A stretch of DNA of 64,000 nt from Auanema rhodensis (taxonomy: Eukaryota > Nematoda > Chromadorea > Rhabditida > Rhabditidae), in the NCBI GenBank assembly GCA_964057225.1, contig CAXKVF010000080.1, forward strand, positions 310,001 to 374,000, written 5' to 3'. Both the position numbers and the translations under genes were made by a program. The notes under the pieces were generated by a model. It was not told the origin of the DNA and made no database searches. It was given only the letters and a program-made list of their open reading frames with translations. Within the stretch, counting starts at the first letter, position 1. Each line of letters opens with the position of its first letter. Below, piece by piece: positions 1 through 11,264 of the stretch.

Positions 1-70
1 GATGCGGTTTTCAAAATTAGATTCCCCATGTCCATATTAGTCTAAAAACAAATTTTTATTGATATTGGTG

Positions 71-83
71 CATGGTAACCATG
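71..83. other. Dyad 1: catggt-a-accatg inverted repeat
   Basis: Six-base arms flank a single central a. It contains GGTAACC, a BstEII-type site (GGTNACC). In class T and class C monomers t70 pairs with a84, extending the arms to seven bases; in class G monomers g70 does not pair. The element is present in practically every monomer. Exceptions seen are catggtgacc in M65 and M113, catgataacc in M85, a t71 change in M209 (tgtatgg), a t72-side change in the ggtttatgg monomers M297 and M303, and cattac in M348. Short dyads are a known feature of centromeric satellites that lack CENP-B boxes; function here is inference. Confidence 0.85.
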
Positions 84-95
84 ACTTTGAAATTT

Positions 96-166
96 ACGTG
101 AACTTTAATTTATGCTAATTAAATGTACACGTGATGTGCACTTGGTATGTAACTCGCTTCACGTGA
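96..166 (+). other. Three ACGTGA motifs at 33- and 32-bp spacing
   Basis: ACGTGA starts at 96, 129 and 161 of the monomer, spacings 33 and 32 bp, about three helical turns, so the three would lie on roughly the same face of the helix. Two of them sit in full CACGTG boxes. Each is followed after 11-13 bases by atg. The pattern could be a remnant of a 32-33 bp ancestral subrepeat or a protein-binding array. It recurs in every monomer apart from rare point changes such as acgcgtg in M87 and M145 and acgtaa in M202, M239 and M253. Confidence 0.7.
104..123. other. Dyad 2: TTTAATT / AATTAAA hairpin
   Basis: Perfect seven-base AT-only arms (104-110 and 117-123) flank a six-base loop, tatgct. The loop and 3' arm also hold ATGCTAAT, resembling a POU octamer, and TAATTA, a homeodomain core; both are short AT-rich matches expected by chance. 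Variants in or beside it: t111c in M166 and M216 (loop), t120c in M48 and M74, a121g in M45 and M71 (arm), and a 4-bp deletion in M350 that removes part of the 5' arm. Confidence 0.75.
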
Positions 167-167
167 A
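158..167. other. Dyad 3: TTCACGTGAA perfect palindrome
   Basis: Ten-base perfect palindrome around a CACGTG E-box/G-box. The TCACGTGA core is a typical bHLH-ZIP or bZIP target in eukaryotes. It is intact in nearly all monomers; broken copies seen are M7 (cacttg), M131 (ctcgtg), M231 and M246 (caagtg) and M263 (catgtg). Binding by any protein is inference. Together with the second CACGTG at 128-133 it gives two PmlI-type sites per monomer, 32 and 144 bp apart. Confidence 0.85.
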
Positions 168-2464
168 AGATAAAGAGATGCGGTTTTCAAAATTAGATTC
201 CCCATGTCCATATTAGTCTAAAAACAAATTTTTATTGATATTGGTTCATGGTAACCATGACTTTGAAATTTACGTGAACTTTAATTTATGCTAATTAAAT
301 GTACACGTGATGTGCACTTGGTATGTAACTCGCTTCACGTGAAAGATAAAGAGATGCGGTTTTCAAAATTAGATTCCCCATGTCCATATTAGTCTAAAAA
401 CAAATTTTTATTGATATTGGTTCATGGTAACCATGACTTTGAAATTTACGTGAACTTTAATTTATGCTAATTAAATGTACACGTGATGTGCACTTGGTAT
501 GTAACTCGCTTCACGTGAAAGATAAAGAGATGCGGTTTTCAAAATTAGATTCCCCATGTCCATATTAGTCTAAAAACAAATTTTTATTGATATTGCTTCA
601 TGGTAACCATGACTTTGAAATTTACGTGAACTTTAATTTATGCTAATTAAATGTACACGTGATGTGCACTTGGTATGTAACTCGCTTCACGTGAAAGATA
701 AAGAGATGCGGTTTTCAAAATTAGATTCCCCATGTCCATATTAGTCTAAAAACAAATTTTTATTGATATTGGTGCATGGTAACCATGACTTTGAAATTTA
801 CGTGAACTTTAATTTATGCTAATTAAATGTACACGTGATGTGCACTTGGTATGTAACTCGCTTCACGTGAAAGATAAAGAGATGCGGTTTTCAAAATTAG
901 ATTCCCCATGTCCATATTAGTCTAAAAACAAATTTTTATTGATATTGCTTCATGGTAACCATGACTTTGAAATTTACGTGAACTTTAATTTATGCTAATT
1001 AAATGTACACGTGATGTGCACTTGGTATGTAACTCGCTTCACGTGAAAGATATAGAGATGCGGTTTTCAAAATTAGATTCCCCATGTCCATATTAGTCTA
1101 AAAACAAATTTTTATTGATATTGCTTCATGGTAACCATGACTTTGAAATTTACGTGAACTTTAATTTATGCTAATTAAATGTACACGTGATGTGCACTTG
1201 GTATGTAACTCGCTTCACTTGAAAGATAAAGAGATGCGGTTTTCAAAATTAGATTCCCCATGTCCATATTAGTCTAAAAACAAATTTTTATTGATATTGC
1301 TTCATGGTAACCATGACTTTGAAATTTACGTGAACTTTAATTTATGCTAATTAAATGTACACGTGATGTGCACTTGGTATGTAACTCGCTTCACGTGAAA
1401 GATAAAGAGATGCGGTTTTCAAAATTAGATTCCCCATGTCCATATTAGTCTAAAAACAAATTTTTATTGATATTGCTTCATGGTAACCATGACTTTGAAA
1501 TTTACGTGAACTTTAATTTATGCTAATTAAATGTACACGTGATGTGCACTTGGTATGTAACTCGCTTCACGTGAAAGATAAAGAGATGCGGTTTTCAAAA
1601 TTAGATTCCCCATGTCCATATTAGTCTAAAAACAAATTTTTATTGATATTGCTTCATGGTAACCATGACTTTGAAATTTACGTGAACTTTAATTTATGCT
1701 AATTAAATGTACACGTGATGTGCACTTGGTATGTAACTCGCTTCACGTGAAAGATAAAGAGATGCGGTTTTCAAAATTAGATTCCCCATGTCCATATTAG
1801 TCTAAAAACAAATTTTTATTGATATTGGTGCATGGTAACCATGACTTTGAAATTTACGTGAACTTTAATTTATGCTAATTAAATGTACACGTGATGTGCA
1901 CTTGGTATGTAACTCGCTTCACGTGAAAGATAAAGAGATGCGGTTTTCAAAATTAGATTCCCCATGTCCATATTAGTCTCAAAACAAATTTTTATTGATA
2001 TTGGTTCATGGTAACCATGACTTTGAAATTTACGTGAACTTTAATTTATGCTAATTAAATGTACACGTGATGTGCACTTGGTATGTAACTCGCTTCACGT
2101 GAAAGATAAAGAGATGCGGTTTTCAAAATTAGATTCCCCATGTCCATATTAGTCTAAAAACAAATTTTTATTGATATTGGTGCATGGTAACCATGACTTT
2201 GAAATTTACGTGAACTTTAATTTATGCTAATTAAATGTACACGTGATGTGCACTTGGTATGTAACTCGCTTCACGTGAAAGATAAAGAGATGCGGTTTTC
2301 AAAATTAGATTCCCCATGTCCATATTAGTCTAAAAACAAATTTTTATTGATATTGGTGCATGGTAACCATGACTTTGAAATTTACGTGAACTTTAATTTA
2401 TGCTAATTAAATGTACACGTGATGTGCACTTGGTATGTAACTCGCTTCACGTGAAAGATAAAGA

Positions 2465-3696
2465 GATGCGGTTTTCAAAATTAGATTCCCCTAGTCCATA
2501 TTAGTCTAAAAACAAATTTTTATTGATATTGGTTCATGGTAACCATGACTTTGAAATTTACGTGAACTTTAATTTATGCTAATTAAATGTACACGTGATG
2601 TGCACTTGGTATGTAACTCGCTTCACGTGAAAGATAAAGAGATGCGGTTTTCAAAATTAGATTCCCCATGTCCATATTAGTCTAAAAACAAATTTTTATT
2701 GATATTGGTTCATGGTAACCATGACTTTGAATTTTACGTGAACTTTAATTTATGCTAATTAAATGTACACGTGATGTGCACTTGGTATGTAACTCGCTTC
2801 ACGTGAAAGATAAAGAGATGCGGTTTTCAAAATTAGATTCCCCATGTCCATATTAGTCTAAAAACAAATTTTTATTGATATTGCTTCATGGTAACCATGA
2901 CTTTGAAATTTACGTGAACTTTAATTTATGCTAATTAAATGTACACGTGATGTGCACTTGGTATGTAACTCGCTTCACGTGAAAGATAAAGAGATGCGGT
3001 TTTCAAAATTAGATTCCCCATGTCCATATTAGTCTCAAAACAAATTTTTATTGATATTGGTTCATGGTAACCATGACTTTGAAATTTACGTGAACTTTAA
3101 TTTATGCTAATTAAATGTACACGTGATGTGCACTTGGTATGTAACTCGCTTCACGTGAAAGATAAAGAGATGCGGTTTTCAAAATTAGATTCCCCATGTC
3201 CATATTAGTCTAAAAACAAATTTTTATTGATATTGGTGCATGGTAACCATGACTTTGAAATTTACGTGAACTTTAATTTATGCTAATTAAATGTACACGT
3301 GATGTGCACTTGGTATGTAACTCGCTTCACGTGAAAGATAAAGAGATGCGGTTTTCAAAATTAGATTCCCCATGTCCATATTAGTCTAAAAACAAATTTT
3401 TATTGATATTGGTGCATGGTAACCATGACTTTGAAATTTACGTGAACTTTAATTTATGCTAATTAAATGTACACGTGATGTGCACTTGTTATGTAACTCG
3501 CTTCACGTGAAAGATAAAGAGATGCGGTTTTCAAAAATAGATTCCCCATGTCCATATTAGTCTAAAAACAAATTTTTATTGATATTGGTTCATGGTAACC
3601 ATGACTTTGAAATTTACGTGAACTTTAATTTATGCTAATTAAATGTACACGTGATGTGCACTTGGTATGTAACTCGCTTCACGTGAAAGATAAAGA
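2465..3696 (+). repeat. Cassette copy 1 (M15-M21), lacks T
   Basis: First copy of the recurring cassette Ta-Te-C-Tc-G-Gf-T-A, here without the T monomer (7 monomers). Ta is the ctagtcc form (a28t, t29a), Te the gaatttta form (a92t), Gf the cttgtt form (g145t) and A the aaaaatag form (t17a). Confidence 0.85.
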
Positions 3697-3872
3697 GATG
3701 CGGTTTTCAAAATTAGATTCCCCATGTCCATATTAGTCTAAAAACAAATTTTTATTGATATTGGTGCATGGTAACCATGACTTTGAAATTTACGTGAACT
3801 TTAATTTATGCTAATTAAATGTACACGTGATGTGCACTTGGTATGTAACTCGCTTCACGTGAAAGATAAAGA

Positions 3873-5632
3873 GATGCGGTTTTCAAAATTAGATTCCCCA
3901 TGTCCATATTAGTCTAAAAACAAATTTTTATTGATATTGGTGCATGGTAACCATGACTTTGAAATTTACGTGAACTTTAATTTATGCTAATTAAATGTAC
4001 ACGTGATGTGCACTTGGTATGTAACTCGCTTCACGTGAAAGATAAAGAGATGCGGTTTTCAAAATTAGATTCCCCATGTCCATATTAGTCTCAAAACAAA
4101 TTTTTATTGATATTGGTTCATGGTAACCATGACTTTGAAATTTACGTGAACTTTAATTTATGCTAATTAAATGTACACGTGATGTGCACTTGGTATGTAA
4201 CTCGCTTCACGTGAAAGATAAAGAGATGCGGTTTTCAAAATTAGATTCCCCATGTCCATATTAGTCTAAAAACAAATTTTTATTGATATTGCTTCATGGT
4301 AACCATGACTTTGAAATTTACGTGAACTTTAATTTATGCTAATTAAATGTACACGTGATGTGCACTTGGTATGTAACTCGCTTCACGTGAAAGATAAAGA
4401 GATGCGGTTTTCAAAATTAGATTCCCCCTGTCCATATTAGTCTAAAAACAAATTTTTATTGATATTGCTTCATGGTAACCATGACTTTGAAATTTACGTG
4501 AACTTTAATTTATGCTAATTAAATGTACACGTGATGTGCACTTGGTATGTAACTCGCTTCACGTGAAAGATAAAGAGATGCGGTTTTCAAAATTAGATTC
4601 CCCATGTCCATATTAGTCTAAAAACAAATTTTTATTGATATTGCTTCATGGTAACCATGACTTTGAAATTTACGTGAACTTTAATTTATGCTAATTAAAT
4701 GTACACGTGATGTGCACTTGGTATGTAACTCGCTTCACGTGAAAGATAAAGAGATGCGGTTTTCAAAATTAGATTCCCCATGTCCATATTAGTCTAAAAA
4801 CAAATTTTTATTGATATTGGTGCATGGTAACCATGACTTTGAAATTTACGTGAACTTTAATTTATGCTAATTAAATGTACACGTGATGTGCACTTGGTAT
4901 GTAACTCGCTTCACGTGAAAGATAAAGAGATGCGGTTTTCAAAATTAGATTCCCCATGTCCATATTAGTCTCAAAACAAATTTTTATTGATATTGGTTCA
5001 TGGTAACCATGACTTTGAAATTTACGTGAACTTTAATTTATGCTAATTAAATGTACACGTGATGTGCACTTGGTATGTAACTCGCTTCACGTGAAAGATA
5101 AAGAGATGCGGTTTTCAAAATTAGATTCCCCATGTCCATATTAGTCTAAAAACAAATTTTTATTGATATTGCTTCATGGTAACCATGACTTTGAAATTTA
5201 CGTGAACTTTAATTTATGCTAATTAAATGTACACGTGATGTGCACTTGGTATGTAACTCGCTTCACGTGAAAGATAAAGAGATGCGGTTTTCAAAATTAG
5301 ATTCCCCCTGTCCATATTAGTCTAAAAACAAATTTTTATTGATATTGCTTCATGGTAACCATGACTTTGAAATTTACGTGAACTTTAATTTATGCTAATT
5401 AAATGTACACGTGATGTGCACTTGGTATGTAACTCGCTTCACGTGAAAGATAAAGAGATGCGGTTTTCAAAATTAGATTCCCCATGTCCATATTAGTCTA
5501 AAAACAAATTTTTATTGATATTGCTTCATGGTAACCATGACTTTGAAATTTACGTGAACTTTAATTTATGCTAATTAAATGTACACGTGATGTGCACTTG
5601 GTATGTAACTCGCTTCACGTGAAAGATAAAGA
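3873..5632 (+). repeat. 5-monomer tandem duplication (M23-M27, M28-M32)
   Basis: G Tc C Cc C occurs twice in tandem (3873-4752 and 4753-5632, 880 bp each). The same tandem pair is present in super-HOR copy B at 9505-10384 and 10385-11264, so this duplication is older than the A/B duplication. Confidence 0.85.
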
Positions 5633-7744
5633 GATGCGGTTTTCAAAATTAGATTCCCCATGTCCATATTAGTCTAAAAACAAATTTTTATTGATATTGG
5701 TGCATGGTAACCATGACTTTGAAATTTACGTGAACTTTAATTTATGCTAATTAAATGTACACGTGATGTGCACTTGTTATGTAACTCGCTTCACGTGAAA
5801 GATAAAGAGATGCGGTTTTCAAAATTAGATTCCCCATGTCCATATTAGTCTAAAAACAAATTTTTATTGATATTGGTTCATGGTAACCATGACTTTGAAA
5901 TTTACGTGAACTTTAATTTATGCTAATTAAATGTACACGTGATGTGCACTTGGTATGTAACTCGCTTCACGTGAAAGATAAAGAGATGCGGTTTTCAAAA
6001 TTAGATTCCCCATTTCCATATTAGTCTAAAAACAAATTTTTATTGATATTGGTGCATGGTAACCATGACTTTGAAATTTACGTGAACTTTAATTTATGCT
6101 AATTAAATGTACACGTGATGTGCACTTGGTATGTAACTCGCTTCACGTGAAAGATAAAGAGATGCGGTTTTCAAAATTAGATTCCCCATGTCCATATTAG
6201 TCTAAAAACAAATTTTTATTGATATTGGTGCATGGTAACCATGACTTTGAAATTTACGTGAACTTTAATTTATGCTAATTAAATGTACACGTGATGTGCA
6301 CTTGGTATGTAACTCGCTTCACGTGAAAGATAAAGAGATGCGGTTTTCAAAATTAGATTCCCCATGTCCATATTAGTCTCAAAACAAATTTTTATTGATA
6401 TTGGTTCATGGTAACCATGACTTTGAAATTTACGTGAACTTTAATTTATGCTAATTAAATGTACACGTGATGTGCACTTGGTATGTAACTCGCTTCACGT
6501 GAAAGATAAAGAGATGCGGTTTTCAAAATTAGATTCCCCATGTCCATATTAGTCTAAAAACAAATTTTTATTGATATTGCTTCATGGTAACCATGACTTT
6601 GAAATTTACGTGAACTTTAATTTATGCTAATTAAATGTACACGTGATGTGCACTTGGTATGTAACTCGCTTCACGTGAAAGATAAAGAGATGCGGTTTTC
6701 AAAATTAGATTCCCCATGTCCATATTAGTCTAAAAACAAATTTTTATTGATATTGGTGCATGGTAACCATGACTTTGAAATTTACGTGAACTTTAATTTA
6801 TGCTAATTAAATGTACACGTGATGTGCACTTGTTATGTAACTCGCTTCACGTGAAAGATAAAGAGATGCGGTTTTCAAAATTAGATTCCCCATGTCCATA
6901 TTAGTCTAAAAACAAATTTTTATTGATATTGGTTCATGGTAACCATGACTTTGAAATTTACGTGAACTTTAATTTATGCTAATTAAATGTACACGTGATG
7001 TGCACTTGGTATGTAACTCGCTTCACGTGAAAGATAAAGAGATGCGGTTTTCAAAATTAGATTCCCCATTTCCATATTAGTCTAAAAACAAATTTTTATT
7101 GATATTGGTGCATGGTAACCATGACTTTGAAATTTACGTGAACTTTAATTTATGCTAATTAAATGTACACGTGATGTGCACTTGGTATGTAACTCGCTTC
7201 ACGTGAAAGATAAAGAGATGCGGTTTTCAAAATTAGATTCCCCATGTCCATATTAGTCTAAAAACAAATTTTTATTGATATTGGTGCATGGTAACCATGA
7301 CTTTGAAATTTACGTGAACTTTAATTTATGCTAATTAAATGTACACGTGATGTGCACTTGGTATGTAACTCGCTTCACGTGAAAGATAAAGAGATGCGGT
7401 TTTCAAAATTAGATTCCCCATGTCCATATTAGTCTCAAAACAAATTTTTATTGATATTGGTTCATGGTAACCATGACTTTGAAATTTACGTGAACTTTAA
7501 TTTATGCTAATTAAATGTACACGTGATGTGCACTTGGTATGTAACTCGCTTCACGTGAAAGATAAAGAGATGCGGTTTTCAAAATTAGATTCCCCATGTC
7601 CATATTAGTCTAAAAACAAATTTTTATTGATATTGCTTCATGGTAACCATGACTTTGAAATTTACGTGAACTTTAATTTATGCTAATTAAATGTACACGT
7701 GATGTGCACTTGGTATGTAACTCGCTTCACGTGAAAGATAAAGA
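5633..7744 (+). repeat. 6-monomer tandem duplication (M33-M38, M39-M44)
   Basis: Gf T Gt G Tc C occurs twice in tandem (5633-6688 and 6689-7744, 1,056 bp each). The marker g30t (catttcc) is found only in M35, M41 and M67. Copy B of the super-HOR has just one such unit (11265-12320), so this step either came after the A/B split or was lost from B. Confidence 0.88.
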
Positions 7745-8624
7745 GATGCGGTTTTCAAAATTAGATTCCCCCTGTCCATATTAGTCTAAAAACAAATTTT
7801 TATTGATATTGCTTCATGGTAACCATGACTTTGAAATTTACGTGAACTTTAATTTATGCTAATTGAATGTACACGTGATGTGCACTTGGTATGTAACTCG
7901 CTTCACGTGAAAGATAAAGAGATGCGGTTTTCAAAATTAGATTCCCCATGTCCATATTAGTCTAAAAACAAATTTTTATTGATATTGCTTCATGGTAACC
8001 ATGACTTTGAAATTTACGTGAACTTTAATTTATGCTAATTAAATGTACACGTGATGTGCACTTGGTATGTAACTCGCTTCACGTGAAAGATAAAGAGATG
8101 CGGTTTTCAAAATTAGATTCCCCATGTCCATATTAGTCTAAAAACAAATTTTTATTGATATTGGTGCATGGTAACCATGACTTTGAAATTTACGTGAACT
8201 TTAATTTATGCTAATTAAATGTACACGTGATGTGCACTTGTTATGTAACTCATTTCACGTGAAAGATAAAGAGATGCGGTTTTCAAAATTAGATTCCCCA
8301 TGTCCATATTAGTCTAAAAACAAATTTTTATTGATATTGGTTCATGGTAACCATGACTTTGAAATTTACGTGAACTTTAATTTATGCTAATCAAATGTAC
8401 ACGTGATGTGCACTTGGTATGTAACTCGCTTCACGTGAAAGATAAAGAGATGCGGTTTTCAAAATTAGATTCCCCATGTCCATATTAGTCTAAAAACAAA
8501 TTTTTATTGATATTGGTGCATGGTAACCATGACTTTGAAATTTACGTGAACTTTAATTTATGCTAATTAAATGTACACGTGATGTGCACTTGGTATGTAA
8601 CTCGCTTCACGTGAAAGATAAAGA

Positions 8625-9504
8625 GATGCGGTTTTCAAAATTAGATTCCCCTAGTCCATATTAGTCTAAAAACAAATTTTTATTGATATTGGTTCATGGT
8701 AACCATGACTTTGAAATTTACGTGAACTTTAATTTATGCTAATTAAATGTACACGTGATGTGCACTTGGTATGTAACTCGCTTCACGTGAAAGATAAAGA
8801 GATGCGGTTTTCAAAATTAGATTCCCCATGTCCATATTAGTCTAAAAACAAATTTTTATTGATATTGGTTCATGGTAACCATGACTTTGAATTTTACGTG
8901 AACTTTAATTTATGCTAATTAAATGTACACGTGATGTGCACTTGGTATGTAACTCGCTTCACGTGAAAGATAAAGAGATGCGGTTTTCAAAATTAGATTC
9001 CCCATGTCCATATTAGTCTAAAAACAAATTTTTATTGATATTGGTGCATGGTAACCATGACTTTGAAATTTACGTGAACTTTAATTTATGCTAATTAAAT
9101 GTACACGTGATGTGCACTTGGTATGTAACTCGCTTCACGTGAAAGATAAAGAGATGCGGTTTTCAAAATTAGATTCCCCATGTCCATATTAGTCTAAAAA
9201 CAAATTTTTATTGATATTGGTGCATGGTAACCATGACTTTGAAATTTACGTGAACTTTAATTTATGCTAATTAAATGTACACGTGATGTGCACTTGTTAT
9301 GTAACTCGCTTCACGTGAAAGATAAAGAGATGCGGTTTTCAAAAATAGATTCCCCATGTCCATATTAGTCTAAAAACAAATTTTTATTGATATTGGTTCA
9401 TGGTAACCATGACTTTGAAATTTACGTGAACTTTAATTTATGCTAATTAAATGTACACGTGATGTGCACTTGGTATGTAACTCGCTTCACGTGAAAGATA
9501 AAGA
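8625..9504 (+). repeat. Cassette copy 2 (M50-M54), lacks C-Tc and T
   Basis: Ta Te G Gf A, 880 bp. The C-Tc pair found between Te and G in the other copies is missing, and the T monomer is absent as in copy 1. This fits exact two-monomer loss by unequal exchange. Confidence 0.85.
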
Positions 9505-11264
9505 GATGCGGTTTTCAAAATTAGATTCCCCATGTCCATATTAGTCTAAAAACAAATTTTTATTGATATTGGTGCATGGTAACCATGACTTTGAAATTTA
9601 CGTGAACTTTAATTTATGCTAATTAAATGTACACGTGATGTGCACTTGGTATGTAACTCGCTTCACGTGAAAGATAAAGAGATGCGGTTTTCAAAATTAG
9701 ATTCCCCATGTCCATATTAGTCTCAAAACAAATTTTTATTGATATTGGTTCATGGTAACCATGACTTTGAAATTTACGTGAACTTTAATTTATGCTAATT
9801 AAATGTACACGTGATGTGCACTTGGTATGTAACTCGCTTCACGTGAAAGATAAAGAGATGCTGTTTTCAAAATTAGATTCCCCATGTCCATATTAGTCTA
9901 AAAACAAATTTTTATTGATATTGCTTCATGGTAACCATGACTTTGAAATTTACGTGAACTTTAATTTATGCTAATTAAATGTACACGTGATGTGCACTTG
10001 GTATGTAACTCGCTTCACGTGAAAGATAAAGAGATGCGGTTTTCAAAATTAGATTCCCCCTGTCCATATTAGTCTAAAAACAAATTTTTATTGATATTGC
10101 TTCATGGTAACCATGACTTTGAAATTTACGTGAACTTTAATTTATGCTAATTAAATGTACACGTGATGTGCACTTGGTATGTAACTCGCTTCACGTGAAA
10201 GATAAAGAGATGCGGTTTTCAAAATTAGATTCCCCATGTCCATATTAGTCTAAAAACAAATTTTTATTGATATTGCTTCATGGTAACCATGACTTTGAAA
10301 TTTACGTGAACTTTAATTTATGCTAATTAAATGTACACGTGATGTGCACTTGGTATGTAACTCGCTTCACGTGAAAGATAAAGAGATGCGGTTTTCAAAA
10401 TTAGATTCCCCATGTCCATATTAGTCTAAAAACAAATTTTTATTGATATTGGTGCATGGTAACCATGACTTTGAAATTTACGTGAACTTTAATTTATGCT
10501 AATTAAATGTACACGTGATGTGCACTTGGTATGTAACTCGCTTCACGTGAAAGATAAAGAGATGCGGTTTTCAAAATTAGATTCCCCATGTCCATATTAG
10601 TCTCAAAACAAATTTTTATTGATATTGGTTCATGGTAACCATGACTTTGAAATTTACGTGAACTTTAATTTATGCTAATTAAATGTACACGTGATGTGCA
10701 CTTGGTATGTAACTCGCTTCACGTGAAAGATAAAGAGATGCGGTTTTCAAAATTAGATTCCCCATGTCCATATTAGTCTAAAAACAAATTTTTATTGATA
10801 TTGCTTCATGGTAACCATGACTTTGAAATTTACGTGAACTTTAATTTATGCTAATTAAATGTACACGTGATGTGCACTTGGTATGTAACTCGCTTCACGT
10901 GAAAGATAAAGAGATGCGGTTTTCAAAATTAGATTCCCCCTGTCCATATTAGTCTAAAAACAAATTTTTATTGATATTGCTTCATGGTAACCATGACTTT
11001 GAAATTTACGTGAACTTTAATTTATGCTAATTAAATGTACACGTGATGTGCACTTGGTATGTAACTCGCTTCACGTGAAAGATAAAGAGATGCGGTTTTC
11101 AAAATTAGATTCCCCATGTCCATATTAGTCTAAAAACAAATTTTTATTGATATTGCTTCATGGTAACCATGACTTTGAAATTTACGTGAACTTTAATTTA
11201 TGCTAATTAAATGTACACGTGATGTGCACTTGGTATGTAACTCGCTTCACGTGAAAGATAAAGA
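9505..11264 (+). repeat. 5-monomer tandem duplication (M55-M59, M60-M64)
   Basis: G Tc C Cc C occurs twice, 880 bp each. It is the counterpart of 3873-5632, displaced by 5,632 bp (32 monomers). Confidence 0.85.

Larger units (their letters stand above)
1..176 (+). repeat. Reference monomer M1 (class G)
   Basis: This copy defines the phase used throughout. Landmarks: mixed C-run plus atg at 24-30 (hypervariable), tag at 38-40, A-tracts at 44-48 and 50-57, class-defining bases 68 and 70, inverted repeat at 71-83, AT-rich hairpin at 104-123, ACGTG motifs at 96-100, 129-133 and 161-165, and a GTGCAC palindrome at 136-141. Five CpGs per monomer (5-6, 97-98, 130-131, 155-156, 162-163) give many possible methylation sites. 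The choice of start is arbitrary because the array is circularly permutable. Confidence 0.97.
1..2464 (+). repeat. M1-M14: mixed monomers, no clear HOR
   Basis: Order of classes is G T T C G C C C C C G Tc G G. There is a run of five class C monomers, M6-M10. Private changes are few: atatagag at the end of M6 and cttcacttg at the end of M7. No block here recurs as a unit elsewhere in the window, so this may be the right part of an HOR whose partner lies upstream of the window. Confidence 0.7.
2465..8624 (+). repeat. Super-HOR copy A, 35 monomers (M15-M49)
   Basis: Order: Ta Te C Tc G Gf A G G Tc C Cc C G Tc C Cc C Gf T Gt G Tc C Gf T Gt G Tc C Cc C Gf T G. Length is 6,160 bp, exactly 35 monomers. 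Near the end, M45 carries a121g, M47 carries g145t plus catttc (g156a, c157t), and M48 carries t120c. These rare markers recur in the same order in copy B, which identifies the two as copies. It contains its own internal 5-monomer and 6-monomer tandem duplications. Confidence 0.88.

Noticed and set aside
112-121. POU octamer-like ATGCTAAT and homeodomain TAATTA as regulatory sites
   Set aside because: Short AT-rich matches expected by chance in a 68% AT monomer; nothing near that could be regulated.
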